This document shows, piece after piece, positions 39,691 through 52,400 of a stretch of DNA of 64,000 nt; position 1 is the first letter of the stretch, and each line of letters begins with the position of its first letter. Under the pieces are notes generated by a model that saw only the letters and a program-made list of their open reading frames with translations, made no database searches and had not been told where the DNA came from. Source of the DNA: Oxyruncus cristatus (Eukaryota; Chordata; Aves; Passeriformes; Cotingidae); NCBI GenBank assembly GCA_013399855.1, contig VXAY01002891.1:249300-313299 (forward strand). Reading direction: 5' to 3'. A program made the position numbers and the translations under genes.

Positions 39691-41151
39691 TGGAAAACAT
39701 TCCAGTGGGGAAGGAGGCTGCTGCAAGCGCCGGGGCTGGATCACTGCCAGCCACATCAGCTGTAATCAGATTATACAGTAGTGGCTTCAGAAAGCAGAAG
39801 CATGTTTATTATCAAGCCACTAACCAGACTGACATTAGTTCGGTCAAAGCTAAGCTAAAACAGTCTTTGGGAATAATTTTCTGATTCGGATCACATTTAC
39901 TTAGTTGATGTAAGTATTTTTTGTAAATTATGTTTGGGGAATGATGGTGGTTACAGACAATTTTTCAATTGTGATTATACAAGTCAGTGCCTTTCTGAAA
40001 AGAAAGATTCCCCTTAATTAAAATCTGCCCTATTAAATTACTACTTAAAAAAATAAAATCAGAAGGAATATTGTCCCTTAAGGGGGGACACAGTACTCAG
40101 AATTTCAATACAGGCTTGACATTTATCTTCAAACCAGGGGAGTTCTGCTTTTTTTATGGAGAGTTAGCATCTCCAGTCCTTACTTATGGATAGAACCTAA
40201 ACAATAGGTGAATATTTTTGCCTACCATCTGCATAGGTTGCACCTATTAAAGCTTCTAAGATGCCTAACGATCCACAAAATAAATAAAAACAAGATCCAA
40301 GTGTAGTGATGCGAAATTATTGTGCCAGATCACTACTGATGAAAGAATATCAGGCAAATCCCCAGTAGCATCTTTTTGTTTGGCTGGCAGATGCACCACC
40401 CACGGCAATTTGTGCCATGCAGGTGGACGTGCACGTGGTGCCTGGGACCCTGCAAACCTACAGGTGTGGGGAGCTTGGCACGGGCCGGGTTTTACCTCAA
40501 GGAGGTAAAACACATCCCAGGCCTCCTCTGGAGCCGTGTATCCAGCACACAAATCCTGTCTCTGGACATGAGCCTGGAGGGTTCATTTCCCTCCTGACTT
40601 CGTGATGGATATGAAAAGTTAGTGGAAGGGAAGGAAGAAGCCAAAGTTAAAATATGGCGAGTCCAAACCATTGACTAGCACAGCACCAAGGGATCCTGCT
40701 GGATACAACTCGCCCCTATTCAGCTCCACTCTTCTCCAGCAAACCACGGGGCTCAGTTCCATTTTCCTCCAGAGTAACGTTTCGTTGTTGTTTTGTTTTT
40801 TTACTTTTTAAAAGGTTTTTCAGTGGCTACCTTGAGTAGAATGTGAAGCAACACTCTGGATGATGTGTCTTCTGCAAGCAGTAGATGGGAAAACCCACGT
40901 GTGGCTGGGAATAGCTGCACTAAACTCTGGCCAGAGGAATTTCCTCCAGCCCATTTAATGAGTCCCCTGCAACCTCAGCTGGACACTGTTTGTGCATTTA
41001 TATTCTACTCTGAATCAGTACAGACTTAAATAGTCCCAAGCTGCATTTCAGTAGCAACCCAATGTCTTTTATGCTGCTCGGTCACAGCCTGTGCAGTGCG
41101 TTAGGGTGGAGAGCTGTGCTACAGTGAGCACATCAGTGCCTATAACCTCTC

Positions 41152-41205
41152 CAGGCTTTCCTGACTCCCTCTCCTCCTTTCAGGCTTTCCTGATCCCCTT
41201 TCTCA
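41152..41205. repeat. Imperfect tandem duplication, period 29 bp
   Basis: CAGGCTTTCCTGA is present at 41152 and 41181, each followed by a pyrimidine-rich CTCCCT/TCCCCTTTCTC stretch. Nearly two copies of a pyrimidine-rich unit. Confidence 0.75.
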
Positions 41206-44200
41206 AGTTCCTACATAGACTGGGGTTTTACTAAAGCATGTGTTTAACTACAACATCTACAACTCACTTTAGACTCCCGCTTTCCCTTCACACCCCTGTG
41301 TTTTCCAAGCAGTAGCTTCCCTGTTTGCACAAAAATGCCCTGAGTCAGAGACACACAGCTGGCATTTGCCCAGCCTGGAATTGGTGTTTCCCAACCAAAG
41401 GCTCTGATTTTAAGGTTTGGCATGTAAACTGAGTGGCTGGTGCTTGCAGAGAGATGCGAATACGAGGCTTTGGTCCATGTTCTACAAGAATTTCTGTTTA
41501 ATTTCAGAGCATTAACCTATTTATCAGAGAGCCTATACGCAGGAAGAGGCTGTTTGGGTATGGATTTGTTCCTTTAGAATATAGTTATATGAAACCATTC
41601 TGTTATAAAGCTATCATTGTCCAGCTCCTGCAGGCTTTGTAGTTCCCAATTTAATAGGAGTTGAGATCAAACCACATAGCCCACAGGGCTGATTATTAAC
41701 ACAGCTCTGACAGCAGCCCTGAACACAAACAGGAATATTGAACTGCAATGGAAAGCTACAAGCCACCAACCCAAAACTTATTGGCTTGTATCAGGTGTCA
41801 ATTAAGGAAAAATCTGAGCTGGAGTTTATAATGAGAATGGATGTCCCAGAGCTAGTGAGGGAGGAGGGCTGCTCACAGCATTTCTTCCAACCCTGAAGAT
41901 TGCACATGAAGTTAAGTCCAGACTGGTCCATAAAAAAAAACCCTCAAAAAACAACCAAAAAAAAAATGAACACACAAAAACCTGAAAACAAACACCAAAC
42001 CCATCCTTCACCCTTATGAAGGACATCAGTAAATCAACTGCTAGGAACCAGACTTGTCTCCAGAACAATTCCTCAGGACCATCAGCCACAGGCCATGGCT
42101 GGAGCAGTAAACCAAGTCTGCCTGGATCATCTGGTCTGTTCTGGAAGAGCAGTTCCGTTTCTGGAGAACACTTTTCTCTCTGGGCCCATTAATATGGTAA
42201 CTGAAGTGGAATAAATCTTTACTGACTAGAGTTTATTACAAGCTTAGAAACTCCCACTGGATTTCTCAACCTGCAGAAGTAAAGCCCTTGGAAAACAGGA
42301 AACCAGAAGTCTTCCCACTTGTCTTGGTTTAGAGAAAGAGACACTGAGTCCTGCAGATTATTACAGCAGATTGAAAAATAAATAATATGGCTAATAACAA
42401 AATAAAGAGACTAAACCTAACCCCCCAGGTTCAGACAAGTCCATCTGAGAGATTCCCATTTTAGGAGTAAAGGAATGACACACCAGAGATTTGGGCAGTC
42501 AGGTGCTGGACTTGCCCACCGTGCCCTGTTGCTGTGTGTGACATCTGGTAAGGAAATACCAGGGCTCATTGAGTTTTAATTCAGACTGATGGGAAGGAGA
42601 GGGCTCAACGTGCTGCTGCAAAGGAGAGTGAAGGTCCCCTGTGGAGTCTGATGCCGGGAAACTTCAAACTGCAAGGATCCATTTCCCTCAGAAGAGTGAA
42701 TAATCTGGTATCGCAAAGGGGGCTGGGGTGGGGGAAGAATAACAAATCAGGAGGGAAAAATGCACTGAAGTATTTACACAGCTGGTTTTTCAAGACACTG
42801 CTTTTAAGTTAAAAAAATAGTCTTTATCCATAAGCAGCATTTCCACTGCTGTGACAGAAATCAGGTCAGTAAAACCTCTGCACAGGTCATACATAAATTC
42901 ACTGTTTCAAACCCAGGTGTGCCTTGAGGACTATTGTCAATTTAATCTTTGCAGATGTTTTCCGGAAAGAACGTGTCTACAAGGTTGCTTCAAATTATTT
43001 TTGCACATCCTCCCTCCAAGAAACCAACCAAACTTCAAAAAAACCTATTCCTTTAAAAAAAAAAATATCAGTAGGATTTGCTAAGTGTGAAGGTACTAAA
43101 AAAACCCCCAACCAAACAAAAGAATTCAAAGTTACTGAGTTACTCAAATGCAGGATAATACTGAAAATGCAAAAAGCTGAAGTAATAAACTCACATCTGA
43201 TTTCACTTCTACTCTCTACAAATTAACCTCAGCACAATCACTGCCTGAGGGGTATGGAAACACCACGGCATCTTCACCAGTGCCTGGGCAGAGCAAAAAC
43301 AGCCACTTCACTTCAAGGAGAGCCCTTTGGATCCACAACTGCCTTCTCACACTAATCTTTCAAACTGTCCTCAGGAAACACAGTGAAACCAAGTCAGCTG
43401 AGGTCCAGAGAGAAGTCTGGCTCGGTGTTGCTTTCTGAAGGTGGTTCTTTTAGCTGAAACTTGTGTTCCTACTTTTGTTTCTTATCCAGTGGGAGCCAGA
43501 GAGGAGCAGGACACCGGAGATCCAGCCTTGGCCAAGGGAGGAGAGTCTGTCACGCTCAGCCTCAACAAACAAAGACAGATGGGACAGATTGCCATCTACA
43601 AATACAGCACAAGGGAGATACGCCCAGTTTTGTTTCCAAAAAGCTGTTTAAACTATAGAACAGAGCTGGCATGAGAATAATAAACTGACCATAAATAAGC
43701 TGATGTTAAAAATCAGGAGTTTTGCAACCAACAGAAGACCTGGAATAGTTTTTGGACAGATTAATACAGACAAAAAAGTGGGTTTATTAAGACAGAGCTT
43801 CACTGATTTTAAACCAAGGATTGAACAAATGTGATTGCTTACTGCTGGGAGGTGCTGCCAGGGATTTGATGAGCATTGTGCGGTGTCCCCCTTCCCAGAG
43901 CATCTCTGATACAGAGGGCGCTGAATCACCAAGTTCCCTGCAGGGAATCTCTCCAGACAAACTTGACAGTCCACAGTCACCAGTGCTGAGCTGCATCAGC
44001 AGCTGTAAAACCCCTGACTCCTGTGGTAATTGGACTTCACATGTGTTACTGTTTCAGCACAGGAACTGACTGACTGATCAGAGACTGCTTTTTCTGGATA
44101 TCTAACTGAAGTGTTGGTTGACATCAGCTATTGCAGCGGTCCCCAGACCTACTCCCATCAGACTGTTGAAGGCAAGCAGAACACATCAACACGTAGCTAC

Positions 44201-44296
44201 TGCACTGGGAGGATGCTGAGGGCACGTCTTCACAGCATGAAAACGGGAAAGCAGAAGCTGTACGGGAGAGACATCACCCAAAGTATATTTTCCCCA

Positions 44297-44318
44297 CTAT
44301 AGAGAGATCTCTCTATAG
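44297..44318. repeat. Perfect 22-bp palindrome without loop
   Basis: The sequence is its own reverse complement, running from CTATAGAG through the central AGATCT to CTCTATAG. Beyond one mismatched pair, the next three pairs (CCC on the left, GGG on the right) also match, giving 14 of 15 paired positions per arm over 30 bp. There is no spacer, so it is a dyad rather than a stem-loop gene. No coding or transposon context is recognised. Confidence 0.95.
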
Positions 44319-46443
44319 GGGCTCTTTGTTCTCTCTCCTACAGATCGAGCCAAAAAAGGGCTTTTTGTACCTCCAGCCCTTCCCATTTAGTGCTTGTGCC
44401 CATGAAGAGTTTAAAGGTCAGTGCTCTTTCTGCATTATAATTCAATATCAGGGATGCACGTCAAGCAGAAGACTTGCCTCCATTTGAAAGATGTGCTCAC
44501 AATAATATGTGGCTGGTTTTTCCACGAGATTACAGTCGCACGTCTCAAAAACAAAATCACAAGGGGAAGCAAATGAGGTGTGACACAGAAGGATTACTCT
44601 GGCATTTCATATTCTAGGTCTCATCACTAAATTGATTTGTCATTTTATAAGACATTGTCTTACATATAAACTTGCTAAAGATAAAACCAGCAATTTGTTC
44701 CAATTTCTTTATCTTATTTCATTACTGTACTGGTTTGGGGTAATAATACTCTGCTTTTAAAGCAACTTGTCTTCTCCCCAGGCCTCTTAGCGTACTTTCA
44801 GGCTTGAATCAGAAACACAATATAAATCATTTGAAAAAAGTCACAGACATTTTAAAATAACATGAAACATCAATGTGTTTGTTTTTTTAAGCACGTGTTA
44901 TCATTTGGAGCTGAAGTACATGACAGTAGCGATTTAAACAAAGTAAAAGGAGCAGATATTTTTATTTTATGCATGTCCACTGACTCATTAGTATAAGATG
45001 AATAGATTTTTAACGTATGCTGTAATGGGATCGTTTGTTAGTTTTTTGAACCCTGTTGAAAAGTTTATCGGCGCAGCTATGGAAAGTTCAAGTTCTTGTA
45101 AATGGAAGGAACAGTACTCAAAAGTTTAAGATAATGTATCAGTGCTTTAACAAGCCTTCCCCTGAAAACGCTGATTAGAGCAGGAGATTATTTCTCTCAC
45201 AGTTTAAAACTTTCACGTTGCTACATAAACGCTGACACAACGCCAAGAGCAGAATAGAAAGTCATTTGTGCTGTATCCATTTCAAAATAGCAAATTTAGC
45301 TTCCACAGACCAAACACAGAAAGCTTTCAACGGTTGTCTCAGTTATCCTAAGTTCAGCTTAAAATCAACACTAACTAAGAGAAGAAGAAATCTTTAATTT
45401 TAAGCTTGGCTTATGTTTGCCTGTGTTTCCCTGTCATACAGAAGGGACAAGTCACAATCCTCACGTTCTCAGAGCCACAGGCTTCACTCCAGCAAACAGT
45501 TAAATAAGCCAGAAAGGGCAGGCATGTACTGGGGGCACTAGGACTTCATTAAAAAATTTGCAAAACTGGATCTATCTCAAGTTGGACGCTTCTGCTGTGC
45601 AAAGACAACACTTGTGGGCAAGGATTACTGATTAAGCAAGTTCACGGTCTTGGAAAGACCATTAGAGTTAAGCACAGAATGAAATATTTTTTCTTCTAGG
45701 TACATACAATTTTAAACACACTAAATACACAGCTGAAAGTAAAGAACTGACCACAAACAAGAGTTCAGTGGTCAGCTCCTACAGGGGGGATGGCTATATC
45801 ACTATATAGCCTTCAATTTTGCCCCAAGTTGTGGACACGGGATAAGATCTTTTGGATATTCTGTCGTCCGTTCGGCAGAGTTAAACAAACATCAGGGATT
45901 TTGTTGTTACTTAAACTGATAAAGCCCTTTTTCACTGAAACTCTGTAACATCTCTGTGAGCTGCTCGGCTGAGGGCTGGAGGGAAGAGCTGCTGGTGCAG
46001 CCATCACCACAGCCACTGGCAAAGGGGGATGGAGACAAACCCCCCCTCTACAACACAAATTGCCAAAAAAACAGCGAGGACATCAGGCTTAGTCATCTTG
46101 TAGAAGTCACCAGAGCCATGCTGATTTACCCCAGCACAGGATCTGGACCTTTTCTGGGGAGAAGTGTTAATCACCGCAACCTGCCCACGCTCTTTTTTTT
46201 TTTTTGTACGTTGTGCAAAAATGAAGAGGAAAGGATGGAAAACAAAATCTCCTCAGGACAAAATGCAGCTGGGGGGGAACATGCACGACACCTATGCTGA
46301 TGCATGGAAACACCTGGCCGAGATGGGAACGAGACCCACGTTAAGGGAAACACATCGGAACTTGAGAGCGGCTCCATCCTAGGGAAATACCACAGCTCTC
46401 GTCATCCAGGCAAGCCAGGCTTGAAATCCCGACACCGACATCA
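44319..46443 (-). other. Intronic stretch without recognised gene
   Basis: AT-rich, with few simple repeats. 44880-45010 contains CACGTG (44892-44897) and TGACTCA (44981-44987) in AT-rich surroundings. A small hairpin GGCTATAT-CACT-ATATAGCC lies at 45792-45811. A T13-type run is present near 46192-46205. No exon is found. Confidence 0.5.
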
Positions 46444-46469
46444 GGGGGAAGGGCAGGGGGGGTGGGGGG
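46444..46469 (+). other. Four-run G-quadruplex motif
   Basis: Four G-runs of 5, 3, 7 and 6 bases are separated by AA, CA and T. This satisfies the usual G3+N1-7 pattern with very short loops, so a stable quadruplex is plausible on the plus strand, the non-RNA-like strand of the presumed host gene. Confidence 0.85.
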
Positions 46470-49400
46470 AATGACTCCACTGCTTCTGCTTTCCATTCAA
46501 ACAGAACAGTTTGCACCCAAAGGCGAGCGCATGCCTGTGTTTTCCTCGGTGTGTTTCCAATCACAGCACTGTGTTTAAGTAGTCAGGCTGCATCCAAGCC
46601 TTAAAGCTCAACAGCGCAGAGAGGGCAGATGACATCCTGATGGCAAACACGGCTGTGTAAATCATCTCCAAATGACAGTGTCGTACACGGAGAGCTGCTT
46701 AATTTGGAATGTGCCAAACGGTGCTTTTCCTCATCTGGCATCATCTATACATCAGCCAACAATTCCTTCGGGGGTTGTAATTCTTGCCATAGACAAATGC
46801 ACAACAGATGTTAAAAAAAAAATAATTAAAAAAAAAAAAGCTCCATCGAGGTAAGCACAGCAGCCAGCCTTGAAGTCAACAGCAAACTTGCAAACAGCCA
46901 CAAGCCCCTCACAGGCATCTGGCTCTCAACCTTCAGCATTGCCCAGCAGCCACTGGGCAAGGGGGTGAGGAAGGACAAGATCAAGAATTCAGACCCTGCA
47001 CAGCTCAAAGCTCCTGTTTCTGATTAGGGGTTTCCAAAGTGACACATCTTAGAAGTATACAAATGCTAGTCAATTCTCTTGTCCTTTTTTCCCCCCACAA
47101 TTGACACAGGACCATTTCCTTCCCATGCTGTCTTACGAGGTGCTTTGCCCAGTTTAAAGTTCTAAGCAGCAACATCAACAGGGTTAATTAAAAAAATATG
47201 CTTTATGCTGCTTTATGATTGATATGCTAAACCAGCCCCCTTCTTCTGAGTGAGCAGCATCTATCCCAATGCATCTATATGACTTCAGCATGAACAGTCC
47301 CAGTACTTCATCATCTTAGGCCAGTTCATGCATTTTACCAGAGCTGTAGAAGTTATTCTGTGCTTTGCAGCCTCTGCACCTTGTAATAAGGAGATCAGCA
47401 TTGACAAACCAATCTGCTTAGTTCCCTATTTACCCATATCCATGTGCTCAGCCCTTTAAGGACACGCATACCTTCATTCAAACCATCTCAGTATCCCATA
47501 ACTGTGAAGGAAGCCTTCTCCATGTGCTAAAAAAAACCCAAAATCAGAGGGATCAGTAATTTTTAAGGATGGTTGTTCCATATTGATAAGTTTTCCAGTT
47601 TTCCTCAGAAAAATTAGGCCATTATTTTGTCAACCAGGGACAGAACTTCCCTGTCTCTTACAATATGCTATTTAATTTATTGGAAAGAAACATGAGACAC
47701 TGAGCAAGAACTGAGGTACACACACTGACAAGGGAAAACAGTGTCCAAACCCACCAGCCCCACAAAGCAGTCATGTGGACAGTCAGAGTCCAGGGTGAAG
47801 CACGTGCCTTGTCCAGGCACAGCTGTGATGGCAGAGGAGGGGTGGTGACAGAAGACCACGGGCTGCTCAGGGAGAAGGGACACTGGTACTGTCCCTAAAT
47901 CTTGCCCAGCACGTTCAACCTGGAAAACTGAGTGCCAGGCTGAACTTCTGATCCCAAAGGAGCCAGGAAAGCTCAGTGACACCCATTTGCCTCAGGGATC
48001 ATCTCCAGGGCAAGATGCACTCAGAGAAGGTATTTTTTGTGAATGGTATTTCAGGTAGAAATTAATGCCAACAGACTTGCAGATCAAAAGAAGAATTGTC
48101 TAATCCAGTATGCTCAGTGTCCAAGTGAGGAGCTGTAAAAGCCTCACAGGCAGAAGACACAGACTCACATGGCACTCTCACGAATCAGTCACCTGCTGAG
48201 TTTCAGAGGGAACTTTTCTCCACAGCTCTTTCAGGATCTTTGGGAGAACCCTACAAAATGTCTTGCTCCTCAACCGCAACATACCACAGGGTTTAGGTCT
48301 TCCAAAAGGCCAGGACCTGATGTTATGCTTGATATTGTTCAGCACTTCAAAGCTTGGACTGAGATTTGCTGCCCTCTCAGAAGCCTCTTTGGCATCCCCC
48401 AAAACTGAGGAAACATCAGAGTTTGGTTATTTTTGCCACTGGCTTTCCAATCTAACATTAACAGCCAGTGTCCACAAACTACATCCTGAAGGTCTTACTC
48501 AATCCCATGGAAAGTTTGCTGGAAGAAGGGATGAGTAAAGGTTACAACATAGTTGTCTTACTATTATTGGGGACACACAACAGCTGTACATCCAAGCTTG
48601 ATATTTTTACAAGCCAAAGAGCAATCATGCTTTTCTAAACCTTGGCATGTCTTTAGCTCGCTGTGCAAAAGTTCCAGGGGGCGTGAGTCATCTTACAAAC
48701 CCATAAAAATCTAATTATGGCTAATGATCGTCCTTTTGTTTACACTGTACAGAAGACACTAACTGCTTCTGATACTCACTGCAGGGGCAAGATTTACCAC
48801 CAATCCTGAAATGATTTCTATCACACCAACAGACTTGAAATGGCCCGTTTAGGACAGAACAGAATCCACACCACACACAAAAGGTTTTACCTTATTTGCC
48901 AAAAACTTGATTTCTCTCTTATGCAGCTACTGAAACGCTGCACACTTGAGAGCTATTCTTGAATTTAGAAAGAAGTTCAAAAAACCACACAGCTGAACTA
49001 AGTTGAAAGAAAGCAATGTGGGGCAGATGCTCTCCCAGACTGCCTGACAGCCCACCAGCTTCAGGCCATGCAGGGAACTGCTCTTCTGCTCTTACACAGA
49101 CCTGAGCAGTGCTGAAGGAGTATCTGGATAGACTCAGCTGGAGAACTGATCCCACAGGACTACTGCTGATGGACCCTGTGAAGCAGGTCATGTTACCCCA
49201 CTGTAGAGGGGAAAGGGGAAGGCAGAGAATTTTCCCCTTCACACAAACTCATTGCAGCTCTTTGTGTTTCAGTAGCTGCAAGACACTTAACCAAAATCAC
49301 ATCAGGATCTGTTTACCCTATAAAGAAAGTATTTGCTGGTCCAAACAGGACTGCAGGGAAGCGCAAAACGCCATATAAGGAGGTTACTGGCAAAGGGGTT

Positions 49401-52400
49401 TATGTTCCTCCCCTTTGCAGGAACAGGTGAATTTTTTTTTTTTAAATTTATTTAAACTAACTTCAAACCTGTTTGCACAGTTCTTATAGGAAAAATCATC
49501 CTCCTGCAAGCTTGGTCTAACTTGAATCCTAACAACTCTCAGAGAGTCTGCCAGCACGACAGTTCTTGGAAAGCTGCACAAGTGCAGATTAAAGTGAGAT
49601 TTCTAAAGAGAATTCCATCAGATCTACGTACTGCTCGTAAAACAAGCCCAGTAGCTGGCAAATGCAGCAAACTTTTCAAGGTTAGCCCAATCCATTCTTT
49701 CTGCTCAGCGACAGCTCATTTCAAGTTGTTTTTCACACTTCAGAATTACAGGTACCAGGGGAGCAGCAGGTGGGGGTGCTTTTGCACAGAGCTGCCTAAA
49801 CCAGTGCAATTTAAGCTCGTGCATTTGCACAGAGCTGCTCACGCTCCCAACCCATGCCATGGCATCCCAGCTATTGGAATCACACCACCAGCAGGCATCT
49901 GAGCGGGGGCAGAAGGGACAAAGACAATTCATCCCCGCAAAAATGTTAGTCTAAAATAAGCGATCCTGTTGTCTGCAGTCACAAACACCAGCTGGGCTAA
50001 GAAGAGCCCTTAAACAACAGGCCTGGTTTTATTGCTCCCAACTCCCACTTCTTTCTCAGTAACAACTGGTTGTGTTCTCTTCACTGCTAGGCTGGGAATT
50101 CAAGTAGCTGCTGCTGTTCAAGTGATAATAAGACAGGGAATATCCAGTGGCTGGACTGTCCCCAGCCCACAAAGCCCAAGGCAAAGTTGGTGAAAAACCT
50201 GGTCTTTGATGCAAGATAAGGGTCTGTGATAAGGGTAAATCCAAGGGAAGACTCTCCCCAGACCCTTCCCAGTTGCCCTCCAGGACCACCATAGAAGCCA
50301 ACAGAGAAAACTCCCCACTCTCTGCCCTTCCTTCCCTCCTCCCAGCCTGCTGTTTCCAACCACACAGGCCTATGCCCAGACACCAGGGAAAGCAGTGAGA
50401 TAAGAAACAAATGCAAAAGCTCTAATTACAAATTGGGAATAAAACATTCCAATGACATGTAAAAATAAAATAAACAAACCCAGCACTATCTCTGCATGAA
50501 AGAATAAAGGCTTGCAAGGTATTAACCAGGGGCTGCAAAAGCTCAAGTAAAAATAAGATCCTGAAAAGCAGTATTTCTCTTCCCAAAATATTTTTATAAG
50601 AAGGGAAAAAACCAAACCAAACAACAAAGATGACCCTAAGAGTATTAAACCTCTGGCACCATACCACGAATTTCTCTAAAGGGTTTCTTAGTGCATCTTA
50701 GCAATTCATAGAGGAAGTGACCCTCTGGCAGGAACACCCAGTTGTCTGGGCTTTGAAGTTGTGGAGGCTTCTTAAGAATGTCTGTATGACACTTACTCTG
50801 ATGTCCTTCCTCTGAACACCAGCCTTTGACCTTTCATCCCTAGAAAGACTTTTCAACTCCCAACACTGCCTTACAAGAGACTATTTTCTGTCATTCACTG
50901 CAATATTCCAATTTCTAAGGCTTCAAAGGGGGAAGGAAAGCACTGATCCATCAGCCTTTTACCACTCTTCCACCTTTACGTGTTGATTGTGGTTGAAACC
51001 CACTTGTTCGTAAAATAAAAATAGACTTGTAGGTCTGACACAAAATATCTGAGTGTCCTGAAGGGGATAAGTCACTGTGGAATTACGTTTTCCTTTGGGC
51101 TTTCAACTGTCAGTTTTCAAGATTCTTTTGGTCTCTTGCAAGGTTCAAATGATGCCATAAAGCCAAAATGCTTTTACAAGACTTTTTACTTAACCCGGGT
51201 ACTAATCCCGTCCTTCAGGACCAGAAAGTTTAACAGTTTCAATCATTTCTACACAAAAGCAAATGAGGGATTTAGTCTTGTAACTACATTAACATCCAGT
51301 TACAACCCAAGGAACTCAAAACGTTCACCATTATCCAAAGTAACAACCCTAATAAGAGCAGGCTCATGAGCAAACTGGTGTTGCTTGGGAAATACCAGGA
51401 GACACACAGGAAAAAGAAGTTTCCATAATGTCAGTAGTATCTGGTAGTATTTCAACCTCTGCTGAGCACCCAGTGGAAGAAAAATAACAGCCTCCCTTCC
51501 AAGAAGTGACTAAAGTAGTGGATGATTCAATAAGCAGAATGGCAGGTTGTGTAATGCAAGATTTAACATGCTCTCCCTCTTTTGCCAAACTACCACAATT
51601 ACTTGAAGACTCATTTCCAGCAGAGGTTCTCTTGCCTTAGGTTAGGATTAAGAACAGATTGTGAGTCATGTCTGCTGTAACACATCCTGGTTTAGGCTTT
51701 ATGGCACAGGTTGCTCAAAGGCAGGGAAAGCTCACTTCCAACTTAGCAGGTAACTGCAGCTCCAGGTGAGTGATGAATTTAAGCACCAATTACCACTTGT
51801 AACACCACCAACACCAGTTAGGACCTTCACATGCCTTTGTGGAAGTGGAAACCCCACACTGGAACATTTATGTGATTTTTTTTTTCTTTTACCCTCAGAG
51901 AGCGATGGATTCACAGACAGATGTTATAATTTACACACTGAGACCTGAACCCGGCTCTCCAAACTCCCAGCTTCGTGTCCCACCAATGGGACCCTGCCAT
52001 TGCCCACTGCACTGCCACGTACTCCCCAAATCCAAAAAATTGGGAGGTTGGCTATTTGCTGTCAACAGGAAATGTAGAAAATTCCCTATTTGTCACTGTC
52101 AATGGGAGACATCACACCCAAAAAGCCTGAGTGCACACACGTGTGAGAATGACCTGGTTTTCCAGACTGAACAGAAGTGATCTTCTGTCCCAAAGGAGTC
52201 CAGAAGCAGCGAGTTACTGGCAGCAAACTCTTATTATCAGGGCATCCACCAGTCTCCTCAAAAAACTCCCAAGTGCCTCCTACTACTGAGTTTAAAGAGG
52301 GAAAAGTTTCCAAGCCCAAGGAAATGGCACATTAGAGTGAAGAATCCTGTAAAAGAACAATAATTTGGAGTTTGTAACTGCTGGGTTTAAAAAAGAGCAC

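Larger units (their letters stand above)
36500..44296 (-). other. Intronic stretch without recognised gene
   Basis: No exon, RNA gene or young transposon is recognised. It contains a CA-rich stretch at 36536-36556, short imperfect duplications at 39379-39422 and 41152-41205, and a TTTG/T-rich tract at 39647-39690. All open frames are short and without domain signature. Confidence 0.5.

Noticed and set aside
44134..44160. CAGCGGTCCCCAGACC, similar to the terminal repeat of hAT (Charlie-like) transposons
   Set aside because: No inverted partner or 8-bp target duplication was found nearby, and the similarity covers only about 15 bases.
45792..45811. Hairpin with 8-bp arms and CACT loop
   Set aside because: A stem this short is expected by chance in 64 kb and has no U-run or coding context to suggest a terminator or RNA gene.
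49276..49310. CACTTAACCAAAATCACATC, loosely like a MIR core in reverse
   Set aside because: The central GGTCACAC block is not preserved; weaker than the other two MIR-like candidates.
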